NCBI GenBank assembly: GCA_009746045.1 | Contig: RPFO01000090.1 | Coordinates: forward strand, 444,887 to 508,886 | DNA length: 64,000 nucleotides | Direction of reading: 5' to 3' | Source: Mesostigma viride | Taxonomy: Eukaryota > Streptophyta > Mesostigmatophyceae > Mesostigmatales > Mesostigmataceae | Shown here: positions 32,380-62,412 of the stretch, one piece after another | How positions within the stretch are numbered: position 1 is the stretch's first letter | Layout of the letters: each line of letters begins with the position of its first letter | Position numbers and translations under genes: made by a program | The notes under the pieces: generated by a model | The model's database searches: none | The model's input: the letters and a program-made list of their open reading frames with translations, nothing else | What the model was told of the DNA's origin: nothing

Positions 32380-32853
32380 CACCGCCCGCATTGGTAGTTT
32401 TAAACTTTTAATTCAGTTTAGCCAAAAGGCCCTTCGGAATTAGACATTAGCGTTTTATTGGTTGAAAGTGCTACTGTGTCCGCCCAATTAATTAATTATT
32501 AGTTTGTTTGTTTGGTTACCGAACAACCGTTGAACTGGCTGCGAAATTTAATAATTCTTTGTTTGTTGACTTTGTTCTGTATAACCCAGCCGGGTGCACT
32601 GCTCTTACGGCTAGGAAAAGCACATTTTTCAGCCAGAGATTTAATATTTCTTTGTTTGTTAGCGAGAAAGCTGCACACGTTACAGGAAAATAATATTTAT
32701 TTACAACTTCTTTGTTTGTTTGGCAGCCCGAAAACAGACAGACGAGCACACTCGTGAATTAATTATTTACAAATTGTTTGTTTTATTTAGCACTTTCAGG
32801 TGGTGAACTAAAATAATTAATAATTATAATTAAATCTACCAATGCGGGCGGTG
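32380..32853. mobile_element. MITE with TA target duplication
   Basis: Perfect 18-bp inverted ends CACCGCCCGCATTGGTAG at 32380-32397 and 32836-32853, flanked by TA on both sides, as in Tc1/mariner-type elements. Length 474, AT-rich, non-coding. The interior holds four or five pieces around (T)CTTTGTTTGTT, each followed by different sequence, and a GAAAGTGCTA box in inverted orientation near both ends. Confidence 0.8.
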
Positions 32854-32855
32854 TA

Positions 32856-33474
32856 CCTAAATTGTGGACGAACCCCGCGGCAGCTCCTGCGGCGGACGGG
32901 CGCGGTCGCGGACCCTGCCGCTAGATCCTTCCGCCACCCCCCGAAAATCGGCACCCGAACGACCCAATGCCAGTGCTGGTTGCTGGCCGAGCCCTGGCCC
33001 AGCAGGCCACTGAGGCGGTGAGGCCAGCACCTGGTGACGGGTGACGGCCGACAGGTCTCGACTCTCGAATCCCGAATTCCCGAATCCGATCATTCCGATG
33101 CCTTGTCGACAGCGCATTGATCGCGGAGCTTCTTTATGATCGAGGAGCTTGCATGTTTTGGCCAAAACCCGAAACGAATGCGAACGACGTCATGCACCAA
33201 ATTACCAACCGAGTGACAACCGACTCGTTACCACCGCGTTTCTGGAATGATTGCCTCAAAATAAATTTAGCCTCGTTTTCTCGAGAGTCCATAGATGTTT
33301 TTTGGTTCACTCACGGCATATAGGAGCGTACATTTAAGGAAGCCCGGCTTGTCGGGATAGCTCCTTGTTTCTCTTGCCTTGTGGTCAGCTAATATTGGAT
33401 GTGAGCTATAATTTTGAGGACGCTCATTCCGGTTGATTTCAGCGTTTCTTCCCTTATTCGCACCGAATTACAAC
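32856..33474. other. ZYP1 upstream region
   Basis: Contains the presumed promoter and 5' untranslated region. GC-rich up to 33110, then AT-richer. No TATA box stands out and no other frame is supported. Confidence 0.3.
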
Positions 33475-52765
<19,291 letters not shown>

Positions 52766-53459
52766 GCGGGTCTATGCTTAAATGCCACTTGCTTCCAGAG
52801 ACCTTCTGCAAGACACAATCGGTTCTGATCAAGTGTTAAAGCTGCGCCCGCTATGCACCGTCACCAATGATGCCATAACCGGCGAGTTCAAACTTCAAGG
52901 AGAAGCGCATGAATTCACTATCATAGCTATTAGCTTGTGCCCACCGGTTGATAGCCATCTGCGCACAAGTTTTAACTTGTGCCTATGTAGAAGTGTACCG
53001 TCTGGTGTCCTGCTGTGTCTTATGGCCTTGCACCAACCAACTCAATGAGATCTGCCATGACATTTCGTCCAAGTCAAAGTACAGGAAATTGCATGCTTCA
53101 TGACCAGTGGGGACATGCAATATGATATGATGTGTGTGTTTATTACATTGTCTTAAAACTTTGCCAAAGAGTCATTAATTTCAATTCATGAGCCGGCCGG
53201 CAAATGGGCTTGCAGAGTTTGAATTTTGTGTACTGTACTACGCGTATTTACTCTGCCATGTCAGTACCTTCACGGATTATCCTTTATTGAATTGCACTTG
53301 GAAAGTACGTACACTGTACAATGCAGAATACCGAGCTATCTACTTGTATACATTGACACGCTGGCCGGCCCTGGCGTGTCGCTGTTGCGACCGTTCCTTG
53401 CATGACACGCAGTACTACGTACCCGGTCGGCCCACCAGCTACTGGCCATTTAAAAGGAG
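52766..53459. other. ZYP1 3' flank, no gene
   Basis: Presumed 3' untranslated region and spacer. One 127-codon plus-strand frame at 53188-53571 has no motif and overlaps the MITE end, so it is not called. Confidence 0.4.
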
Positions 53460-53461
53460 TA

Positions 53462-54029
53462 CCGTAGTGGTTACAATATATGTACGCGTAATTATCGTAC
53501 GAATACTTTTAGGAATTTTTGTTACGTGTACGAGAACTTTTGGGAATTATTTTTACTGTACGTACGTATAATGTCAGGGTATATTCAAGGGTGCGCGAGT
53601 ACCTAGTAGGTAGTTCAGTTCAGTTTGACTGAACTGCATGTAGGTACTAGGTAGTAGCCATTAGATAGTAGCCAAGGAGGGACGTGGTAGTGCCATCTGG
53701 GGTCAGGAATTTACCCCACAAGCCGTCCAGAGTACGTTGCTTTTTCTCACCCATAGCCACCTAGCTATCCATAACCTAACGAGAGAACACCAACGGAGCA
53801 CACCACGAAACGAGGCACCTACCCACATATCAACGCAGATCAAACGAAGTTTGCGCGCGAAAACTCCCTCCGGGCGCCGCGCCACGGGTAGCTAGGCTTT
53901 AAGGTCTGCGCCGCGCTGCGCTGGTGGTACCTAATTTTGAGGTGTACGAGGCCCGGAAGAGGGTTTTTTTGGGCCTGTACGAGGTCGATTCGTACATAAT
54001 TACGCGTACATATATTGTAACCACTACGG
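53462..54029. mobile_element. MITE with 34-bp inverted ends and TA target duplication
   Basis: Ends start CCGTAGTGGTTACAATATAT and are perfect inverted repeats for 34 bases (53462-53495, 53996-54029), extended by GTACGAAT after a 1-base indel. TA flanks both sides. Length 568, no transposase. The interior has a small palindrome CAGTTCAGTTTGACTGAACTG split around 53617-53637. Different family from the 32380 MITE. Confidence 0.82.
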
Positions 54030-54115
54030 TAGTATGCAGAGGTTGTGTACGGTTTCTCCAGTTTGTTCTTCGACATTCTTTTAATTACATCTTGGTTGGA
54101 AAAAACATCATTCAA

Positions 54116-54187
54116 CCACAACGCAGTCACGTGCATGTCAATTTAATTGATCAAATCAACAAAGAATGATCTAATTAATTAATTAAT
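54116..54187 (+). mobile_element. Tail-only LINE-A insertion
   Basis: ACGCAGTCACGTG plus a TTAATTAA tail, flanked by direct repeats ACATCATTCAA on the left (near 54104) and right (54188 on). A severely 5'-truncated insertion. Confidence 0.6.
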
Positions 54188-54204
54188 TAACATCATTCAA
54201 ATCC

Positions 54205-55140
54205 CACTAACAAGCAGAATTTACTAGCTTACCTCATTTATGCCGACGACATCACGCTCATCAAGAAGCCGGAGTCTGCCCAACTTTGGCTGGACTGCCT
54301 GGCGCTCGAGGCTCGGGCGGTTGGTCTAGAAATCAGCCCCAAAACGGAGGCCCTGGCCCACGGCATGGCAGGGCCCCCACCCACACTCCGCCTCTTAGAC
54401 GATGCCGAGGTCAACTACCCTATTTCAAGCTGCTCGGCAGTTGGCTTCCCGACTGACGACCTGACGACACGGATTGGCATGGCGTGGGCGCACCTCCATG
54501 ACCACCGCGCTGGTGGAGCAACCCCGCCCTACCCCGGATCGTCAAGCGTGACCTCTTCAAGGTCGTCATTCCTCCTGACTTACCATCCCCTTTGGTTTGC
54601 ACATTAGTAATGAGGATTTGTACGCTGATTTGCCCTATGTTTCCCACATTCTTAGGCACAGGCGCCTGGGCCTAGCCGGGCACCTGGCCCGCACGTACAG
54701 ATCACTGAGGTAGATACATCAGATAGACTAGCTGGCACCAAGCCCGCCCAGCCAGGGCGATATGTCCTCACCTGGCGTGCCCCCGGCCGCGCGCGGCAGG
54801 GCCGCCACCCGTGGACTTTTCGTGATAGACTCGGCATGGACATGTGCTACATGCACTAGACGTGACGGGCTCACCCCCGGGCAGCCTCCTGGTTTGTCTG
54901 TAATATGGAGGCAGATGGTGCGCAAGGATAGATGGCAAGTAGTGATGAAGGAGACCACCCCCAAGCCTGTGGGGGCTCCGCGTGTGACCAAGTATGGCAT
55001 TCATAGCGATTCGGGCCGCGGTGCCCACACCCCTGTAACTAGGACCTAGATAGCTTATACCATCCATTCCATCCCATGTTCCCCTCCCACTGAGGACTTA
55101 TGCTCACGTTACGCAGTCACGTGTCTATTAATTAATTAAT
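54205..55140 (+). mobile_element. LINE-A copy 3 (5' truncated)
   Basis: Begins inside the reverse transcriptase domain (YADDITLIKKPESAQLWLDC, GLEISPKTEAL). It then continues through SCSAVGFPTDDLTTRIGMAW, the RHRRLGLAGHLAR block and WRQMVRKDRWQVV to the 3' hairpin (near 55104-55122) and TTAA tail. Frameshifts separate the blocks. Close to copies 1 and 2. Confidence 0.8.
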
Positions 55141-55396
55141 TCATGGAGGCAGATGGTACGCAAGGATAGATGGCAAGTAGCTAGTGATAAAGGAGACCAC
55201 CCCAAAGTCTGTGGGGGCTCCGCGTGTGATCGACCGCGTATGGCATTCATAGCGATTCGGGCCGCGGTGCCCACACCCCTGTAACTAGGACCTAGATAGC
55301 TTACACCATCCATTCCATCCCATGTTCCCCTCCTACTGAGGACTTATGCTCACGCATGACGCAGTCACGTGTCGATCTATTAATTAATTAATTAAT
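55141..55396 (+). mobile_element. LINE-A copy 4 (last 255 bases), in the tail of copy 3
   Basis: Starts with GGAGGCAGATGGTACGCAAG straight after the TTAATTAATTAA of copy 3 and repeats its last 230 bases, including hairpin and tail. Confidence 0.8.
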
Positions 55397-55524
55397 CCAT
55401 TCCGTTCCATGTTCCCCTCCCACTGAGGACCTATGCTCACGTGACGCAGTCACGTGTTAATTAATTAATTAATTAATTAATTAATTAATTAATTAATTAA
55501 TTAATTAATTAATTAATTAATTAG
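55397..55524 (+). mobile_element. LINE-A copy 5 (3' end only) with long (TTAA)n tail
   Basis: Starts with CCATTCCGTTCCATGTTCCC directly after the tail of copy 4. Has an intact CACGTGAC GCA GTCACGTG hairpin and about 17 TTAA units. Confidence 0.8.
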
Positions 55525-56330
55525 TCGGGGTAAAATTGGCTCTTTTTTAGCAAATTTAGCAAATTAGCAAATTAGCGGAGGCCGGGGGGCGAGATTAATT
55601 AAGATGTACCTTGAAATTAAATAAGACGCACGCCTCTATCGAGATATATGTATGGAGGCGAGTTTCTATTGGCGTAAATTTTAAGTATTGTACGACAACT
55701 GTCAAGGGTGACGGAAAGTACTGAAATCGCGGAAGTGTCGCGGAGACGTTTCTACAGGTTTCTACTTTCTAGATCGATTGCGCATTCGACGGTTAAGAGG
55801 CAGAGGTGTGGTCGACTGGCAGTACTGTACGACGGTGTTGGACGGAATTTCCGGTTAGCGATGCGGTCTAAAGCTTTGCATGTCACGTTGTCGGATCTTA
55901 GCCCTTGCGTCGCGCTATGCTGTGGCGAACTTATTCTCCGCCGTCAGATTGCACCGTCGATGAGCGTCGATGCTCGTCGATGAACCCAACGCAAGCCATG
56001 TGACGAAAAGAAGTATAGATTGGTGCGGCGGCCACTATAAGGCTGAGTTTGGTAAAGTACGGAACTTGTAGCCCGGCGACTCCGCGTCGAGCAGTCCGCA
56101 GGTAGTCCGCCGGCGTTAATTTGTTAATTTGTTAATTTGTTAATTTGTTAATTTGTTAATTTGCTAATTTGTTAACTGGGGACAACCTAGTCAGGGTAAA
56201 TTAATTAATTAATCAATCATTCAAATCAACTCAACTGACATACATGGTGTCGGCAAGCCATACCAAACTGTTTTTCTACCATATGCAGCCATGCTGAAAA
56301 AAGGCAAGGGAAAAGGCCAGAGGCCTAGCG
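55525..56330. other. Repeat-rich spacer, no gene
   Basis: Includes AGCAAATTAGCAAATT repeats at 55548-55575 and an eight-unit TTTGTTAA array at 56115-56178. A 91-codon frame at 55708-55983 has no recognisable content. Confidence 0.5.
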
Positions 56331-56515
56331 CAGTGTACATAATCCTGAACGACTCGAAAACGCGGATAAGATAACGGCAGGCTCGAGCTACGATTAATTA
56401 ATCAATTAATTAATTAAACTCGTGCTCCCGTTGGGGAGTCATGGAGCATTAACCCTGATGGATGGAGCTACCATGGTCCAGATTCTCCAGATTTCTGGCC
56501 TGCGCTGGCTGTCTC
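56330..56515 (+). mobile_element. Element D copy 3, carrying a 73-base LINE tail insertion
   Basis: Matches 20870-20990 but is split at GAGCTAC by 56392-56464, a minus-strand family-B 3' end (TTAATTAA tail, then the hairpin around CGTTGGGGAG). GAGCTAC is duplicated on both sides (56385-56391, 56465-56471). Copies 1 and 2 give the empty site. Confidence 0.8.
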
Positions 56516-56591
56516 ATGGATAAATTAGTGCTTCATCAGGAGCCATAACATTCGATCATCATAGGGCTTAATTCATCGATCATCATAGGGC

Positions 56592-59500
56592 TTAATTCTT
56601 CAGCGCTTTTGCGTGGTGAGCAATGTGGTCATCCATAAACGACAGCATGAAGTAATATGAATGGTCGTAGCCTGGCTGCATGCGGATTTCAGCGGGGATG
56701 ATTGACCGTTCCTTGAACACTTCGGTTTTGAGCTGGTGTGGGTAAAATTGGTCCTTGTCACCCTGTGAGTGCAATGAGCCAAAGTTGTTAAATTGCGAGG
56801 TCAGTCCATGTGAACACCACTCTTGTGTTGACCACGCGGCAGTAAAGAGATGCAGCCAGCACGAACAAGATGATTTCCCTCTTTTCACAATACGGCCGAC
56901 CAAAAGAGGGGGAAGCACTGCCAGCAGGTGAAAACTCAACATGTTTTGTGAGAATGTGCACACATGCCCTCGAAGAAAAAAAAAACGCTGGGAAAAAGAA
57001 ACGTTGCCGATTCCTACCCCTGACCAAATCGCAGTCTCACAGGCAGATCCAAGGGAGTCGCTACTCGCTAGGCACGCATCAGGTTCATGCGGAGCCAATG
57101 TTCAAGTTCAGGGCCTTTTGTGAGGATGCAGAGTGGCCTTCAGAAACTGTTCTATCTGCATTCGTACTTCTACAACCTTACTCCTGAATCCGTAACAGTT
57201 CACGGCCGCAGCCAGAAGGGAGCTTACCTGGTCAATCAGGATGGGGAGAGGTGGGCCGGTGTATTTGCTGGCAAGAATGCTGGCATCGTACTCCTGCAAG
57301 TACACAATGCAGCACACGCATGCAAGCGCGCTGACGCGTTACGGTGGGAAAACAAAGATGGGCCATGGGGAAAACATTTTCTACATTAAGTATAAAGGGT
57401 GGCTGTGTTGAAGAAACTGTGGAAAGCGTTATTTCTTTCCACATTTTCTTTCGAAACTGGTGCCTTCTTCTGCATGGCAAGGACATTGGGCAGCTGCGAG
57501 CAAAAATCCGATCCAATAAAGAGGGACCACACTCCATGGAAGCAAATTTAATGAAGGCCGACGCGACACGGCGCGCTTATAGACCACCATGGCGCTAGAG
57601 TAGGACAAAATAAAGCCTTCACACTTTCCAGCACTTGTAAGATTTAAGGTGTTTCTTTATCCCATGAGCAAAGTACCACTCTCAGCATCCTGTACTAGGA
57701 GGACTAACAAACGAGCTATCGATGACCAGCACGTTGGCAGACGTCCTGCAAGCATTGGCAGACGTCCTGCCAAGGTTGGCAGACATCCTCAAAGCTTGGG
57801 ATCTATCTACCGAGAAGTGGGTGGCGGCCTTGGGAATTGCAGCCCGGCCGTTATGCATCCCCTCACCTCCCATGCCTTCTTGTCATCGCCCAGGTACCCT
57901 GTGAATGCCTTGATGCCCCAGGGGCAGTCCACAGGGTTGCAGATGGGCGCAAACGCCGACACCGACTGCCAGAGGGGCGAGGACAGTGGGGAGGAAAGGA
58001 GGAGGAAGGCAGGAGAAGAGGGGGGAGGGAAGGAGGAGAAAGGCAGGAGAGGAGGGGCGAGGAAAGGAAGAGTAAAGGGGCAGCATGACAGGGGCAGCAC
58101 GTGAAGAGGGAGGTTAAAAAATGAAGATTCACCTTGTCTTTGCCCGGGTCCTTCCACCCTAAAACCTTCCACTCAAAACAATTACGAGTTATGAGGAGCT
58201 GAAACTCACCTTGGAATTGCCCACAGGTAGCTAAAATTTTCAACGTGCCTTGAACTGGCCCGAACTGTCGACCCCATACAAGAGCACCCCCTCGGAAAGG
58301 ATGAGCCCATCTTGTACGTGCCTGGTAATTCAGGCCCACCTCGCACTTGCCTGGGATCCTTAACCTCTCAACTCCTAAGAGTGTACCAAAATTTAAGACC
58401 CACCTTGTACTTTCCCCAACCCTTGACCTGTGAACCATGACAACCCACCTCGTACTTGCCCGGATATGCAAACATGCACCTTGCACTTGACTGGGTGAGT
58501 GCGCCAGATCTGCGACCCACCTTGTACTTGCCCGGGTTCTTGAGCGCACACACAAGCGCGCCATGGCCCCCCATCGAGTGGCCCATGATGGAGGCATTGC
58601 CCGTGTCCACTTGGGGCAGGTGCGCCGCCAGCAGCGAGGGCAGCTCCTCCACCACGTACTCGTACATGCGCCACGCCTTCCACTTGGGCACAGTCGCGTT
58701 CACGTAGAAGCCGGCGCCTGCGGGGGGGGGGGGGGGGGGGGGGGGGGGCACGGTTGGTTAGTCAGTCGCTTGGTCCGTCCGCGGGTGGGTAGGTGAGGAG
58801 AATGGGGGGGGGTTGGGGGGGGCGGCAACATTATTGCCTTGCGATGCCGTAGGGTGGGTGGGTGATTGGCAATAGATCCGTGTTTGAGGTGGGGGGGCCT
58901 TGCGAGTTGGGGAGTAAAGTGCGCAGGTGCGCCAATGTACACCGAGAAGGTGGTCACATGCATGTGCTGAACATCACATAAAAATTACCAATTTGAAGTG
59001 CTGTTGTATATACATAAAAATGGCCCTTGAAACGCTGTTGTAGATCTCTTCCTGCTTGTGATGACTAAATAGAGCCGCGCCAGGTTTCATAAACATGTTT
59101 CATAAACATGTGTATACTTGCGATCACCATGGATAACAATCATCAACACGGTTGCAGCTATTATCATCTCGCAGTGAGTGCTCGTTTGGTTCCATCTGGG
59201 GCAAGCCCACCCGGAGCCCGACACCAGCCCTGCTGCCTAGTGGTACGCCGTATGGTGCCTGCGGGCCGTGCGGTTGGGGCCAATGACGACGCCCTCTGAA
59301 GGATCGCGGGGCTTCCTTCCCTTCTGCTCACATCGAAACATCGAAACACAACGGCCGCCTCACAACTCGGGACCGATAGGGCTTCCCGCTTCCCCTTGGA
59401 TTTCAGAGGAAGCGAGCGCGTTCAGGGACTAACACATTCACTAGAACTCCCTCTCACTCGCGTTGGTTCGTACAAATCCTTGTCTGGTCACTAGAAACAA

Positions 59501-62412
59501 TCGATACACGTGCCTCAGCACACGGCTGCAATGTCGCTTCACAAAGCTGTTTCCATCTACAGGTGCCATTCCCACTACCCGCCAGGTCCATCGTCAAGTC
59601 ACCCACCACACGCGTCACCACGTATGAGGTCCATTCCGTCTGTAGGTTGGAGAAGCATGTCCGTCATCATGACCGTCATAGTCTATGTGCATATCTAGAG
59701 GTCGCCCAGGATCCATCGTACGCAGCACGCCACCACGTGCGTGCGTCAGTGGGCGTACTGTCTCAGTGGTCCGTGGGTGACCAGTGTCCGTGGTTTCATG
59801 GGCAGCACTCTTTGACCAGTGTCCGTGGTTTCATGGGCAGCACTCTTTGACCAGTGTCCGTGGTTTCATGGGCAGCACTCTTTGACCAGTGTCCGTGGTT
59901 TCATGGGCAGCACTCTTTGACCATTGTCCGTGGTTTCATGGGCAGCACTCTTTGACCAGTGTCCGTGGTTTCATGGGCAGCACTCTTTGACCAGTGTCCG
60001 TGGTTTCATGGGCAGCACTCTTTGACCAGTGTCCGTGGTTTCATGGGCAGCACTCTTTGACCAGTGTCCGTGGTTTCATGGGCAACACTCTTTGACCAGT
60101 GTCCGTGGTTTCATGGGCAGCACTCTTTGACCATTGTCCGTGGTTTCATGGGCAGCACTCTTTGACCAGTGTCCGTGGTTTCATTGGCAACACTCTTTGA
60201 CCAGTGTCCGTGGTTTCATGGGCAACACTCTTTGACCAGTGTCCGTGGTTTCATGGGCAGCACTCTTTGACCAGTGTCCGTGGTTGCATGGGCAGCACTC
60301 TTTGACCAGTGTCCGTGGTTTCATGGGCAACACTCTTTGACCAGTGTCCGTGGTTTCATGGGCAGCACTCTTTGACCAGTGTCCGTGGTTTCATGGGCAA
60401 CACTCTTTGACCAGTGTCCGTGGTTTCATGGGCAGCACTCTTTGACCAGTGTCCGTGGTTTCATGGGCAACACTCTTTGACCAGTGTCCGTGGTTTCATG
60501 GGCAGCACTCTTTGACCAGTGTCCGTGGTTTCATGGGCAGCACTCTTTGACCAGTGTCCGTGGTTTCATGGGCAACACTCTTTGATCAGTGTCCGTGGTT
60601 TCATGGGCAGCACTCTTTGACCAGTGTCCGTGGTTTCATGGGCAGCACTCTTTGACCAGTGTCCGTGGTTTCATGGGCAACACTCTTTGACCAGTGTCCG
60701 TGTTTTCATGGGCAGCACTCTTTGACCAGTGTCCGTGGTTTCATGGGCAGCACTCTTTGACCATTGTCCGTGGTTTCATGGGCAGCACTCTTTGACCAGT
60801 GTCCGTGGTTTCATGGGCAGCACTCTTTGACCAGTGTCCGTGGTTTCATGGGCAGCACTCTTTGACCAGTGTCCGTGGTTTCATGGGCAACACTCTTTGA
60901 TCAGTGTCCGTGGTTTCATGGGTGTACGTACCGACGCCAAAGTCCCAGCTCTCCGACTCGCCCTCCACTTGGAGACCCCCTGGATGCGACGGCAAGGAGC
61001 GGAGTGGGCAATAGGATTGATAAATTAGTGAGGGCGACAGGATGGGCGGTATGGTAAGCAATGCGAGGACCGCTAGGGTGAGCAATGCGATGGGTGATGG
61101 GGTGAGCGATGAGAGGAGGGTAAGCAATAAGCGGGGCAATTAGGGCACGACAATAGCTATAGGGTGGGCAATAGTTGGGATGATAGGGTACGCTATAGAA
61201 CAGGGTGCAAGAAGAGGGGAAGATAGGGCCGGCAGGATAATAGGCTATGGGGTGGGCAATAGGAAAAGCAATAGCAAGAGGGGCTATAGGGAAGGCAACA
61301 GGTCAGCAAAAGGATGTGCCCCAGGTTGCTATAGACCGACTGTCAGGATGAGCTCTAGCATGGGCAATGGGGTGGGCGACCCCATAGAAAGCTTTTGGCA
61401 AGGCATATTGGACATATGGCAAAGGCAAAGGATTCAATACGCATACTCCTGTCTCTTTCTATTTTGGTACACTTATCTCTACGTATTTCGACGCACAAAA
61501 CTGCACAGGCAGGCGGGACGTTTCAAGGAGAAGGCACAGGCAAGGATGCCAGCATTACCAAGGAGTCATACGAAAGATACCAACATCACCAAAGAGCTAC
61601 AAGGCCAAATGCAAGCATCACTCAACTGGGCGACGTGTCAGGTGCAATGAGTGCCACGCCGTGCTGCGCCGCAGCCCGCTGGGCGCCCGCCTTGAAGATG
61701 AAGTTGGTGTCATCGCAGGTCAGGCCAGACAGCCAGTAGATGACCTGGCGGTGGGTATCCATAATGACCCATAGATGCGCGATATAAGGAAGGCAAAAAC
61801 AAGGGGTGCACAGCCATCGGGTAATGATTTTTCGTACCACAAGCACCAAATTCCTTCATGAGCGATGTAGCGTACGGGTGCAACAGACAAGGACAGGGCA
61901 ACGTGGCAGTCGCAGAGCAAAAACCGGAGGCGCGTGTTTTCAGTCGTTCCTTGTTGGTAATGCATGTAGGCATAAAGTATAAACTGCAATCCCTTGTCGA
62001 TTGCGGAACGAAACTTTTTAGCATCTTGATTGCGTATCCCTTCTACATGATGCACGTCTGGGCGCGCAGGTGCATGGAATGCGATTTGCAAACGGACGTT
62101 CCCTGGTAGGTAGACAGACCCTTAAAAGTTTACACTATACCCATAGCAAGCATGCCATACCGGCACTTTCGTGGTTTCTGCTTGAGGCGGCAGGTACACG
62201 TGGAACTTCATGTTGCAGCCCAGAGACTTGCTGGCATGCTCGTAACGCTTGGTCCACCCCCCAAACGTCTTGTTGGCTGACTTCTCCTCCATGTTGGCCC
62301 TCGTCACAGTTGAGAAGGATCGCCGAGGCACAACGTGTCGCCTGACGGTGAGAACGGACGCCCTGCCCAGCAATGGGGACAATGCGGAAGGGGTTGGTGC
62401 GAGCAGGAACAT
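56592..62412 (-). CDS. SFGH: S-formylglutathione hydrolase (esterase D) with organelle-type N-terminal extension
   Basis: Seven exons on the minus strand: 62161-62412, 61627-61744, 60932-60979, 58521-58717, 57867-57965, 57228-57293, 56592-56762. All have GT-AG sites and matching phases and give 316 residues. It hydrolyses S-formylglutathione to formate and glutathione, the last step of glutathione-dependent formaldehyde detoxification. Conserved blocks: [49 protein letters not shown], nucleophile Ser187 in [38 protein letters not shown] with the catalytic Asp, and His294 in PGYDHSYYF. The human enzyme is 282 residues; the extra N-terminus ([20 protein letters not shown], Arg/Ser-rich up to the second Met near residue 41) looks like a mitochondrial or plastid presequence. 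Starting at that Met would give a normal cytosolic form. Confidence 0.95.
57728..57795. repeat. Three copies of a 21-24 bp repeat
   Basis: TTGGCAGACGTCCTGC-type units occur three times in an intron of the SFGH gene. The Ala-Asp-Val-Leu frames over it are by-products. Confidence 0.7.
58110..58540 (-). repeat. Tandem decayed copies of an exon end and splice donor
   Basis: The true exon 4 end and donor (minus strand, at 58521) read CCGGGCAAGTACAAG|GTGGGT. The following intron contains at least six similar blocks on the same strand, near 58497, 58460, 58412, 58350, 58322 and 58140, such as CCGGGCAAGTACGAGGTGGG and GGAAAGTACAAGGTGGGT. Each is a potential decoy donor, and they are 30-60 bases apart. 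The intron start looks built from repeated copies of its own boundary. Confidence 0.65.
58722..58748. repeat. 27-base poly-G (poly-C acceptor tract)
   Basis: On the minus strand this is an uninterrupted C27 run ending in GCAG, the acceptor of SFGH exon 4. Confidence 0.9.
59779..60925. repeat. 35-bp minisatellite, about 32 units
   Basis: Units contain TTTGACCAGTGTCCGTGG and TTTCATGGGCAGCACTC with a period of exactly 35. Main variants are GCAG/GCAA in the last third and CCAG/CCAT. It fills SFGH intron 3 and stops seven bases from the splice donor of exon 60932-60979. There are no spacers between units. Confidence 0.97.
60990..61620. repeat. Decayed GGGTGGGCAATAG-type repeats in SFGH intron 2
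   Basis: Pieces such as TAGGGTGAGCAATGCGA, GGGGTGAGCGATGAGA and CTATAGGGTGGGCAATAG recur at roughly 25-35 base intervals to about 61390. The remainder is unremarkable intron. Confidence 0.5.

Noticed and set aside
57649-58597. Frames on both strands between SFGH exons
   Set aside because: GA-rich and donor-copy repeats create them; the SFGH exons and phases explain the region.
59779-60925. CRISPR-like regular repeats
   Set aside because: Units abut each other without unique spacers, in a eukaryotic intron; it is a minisatellite.
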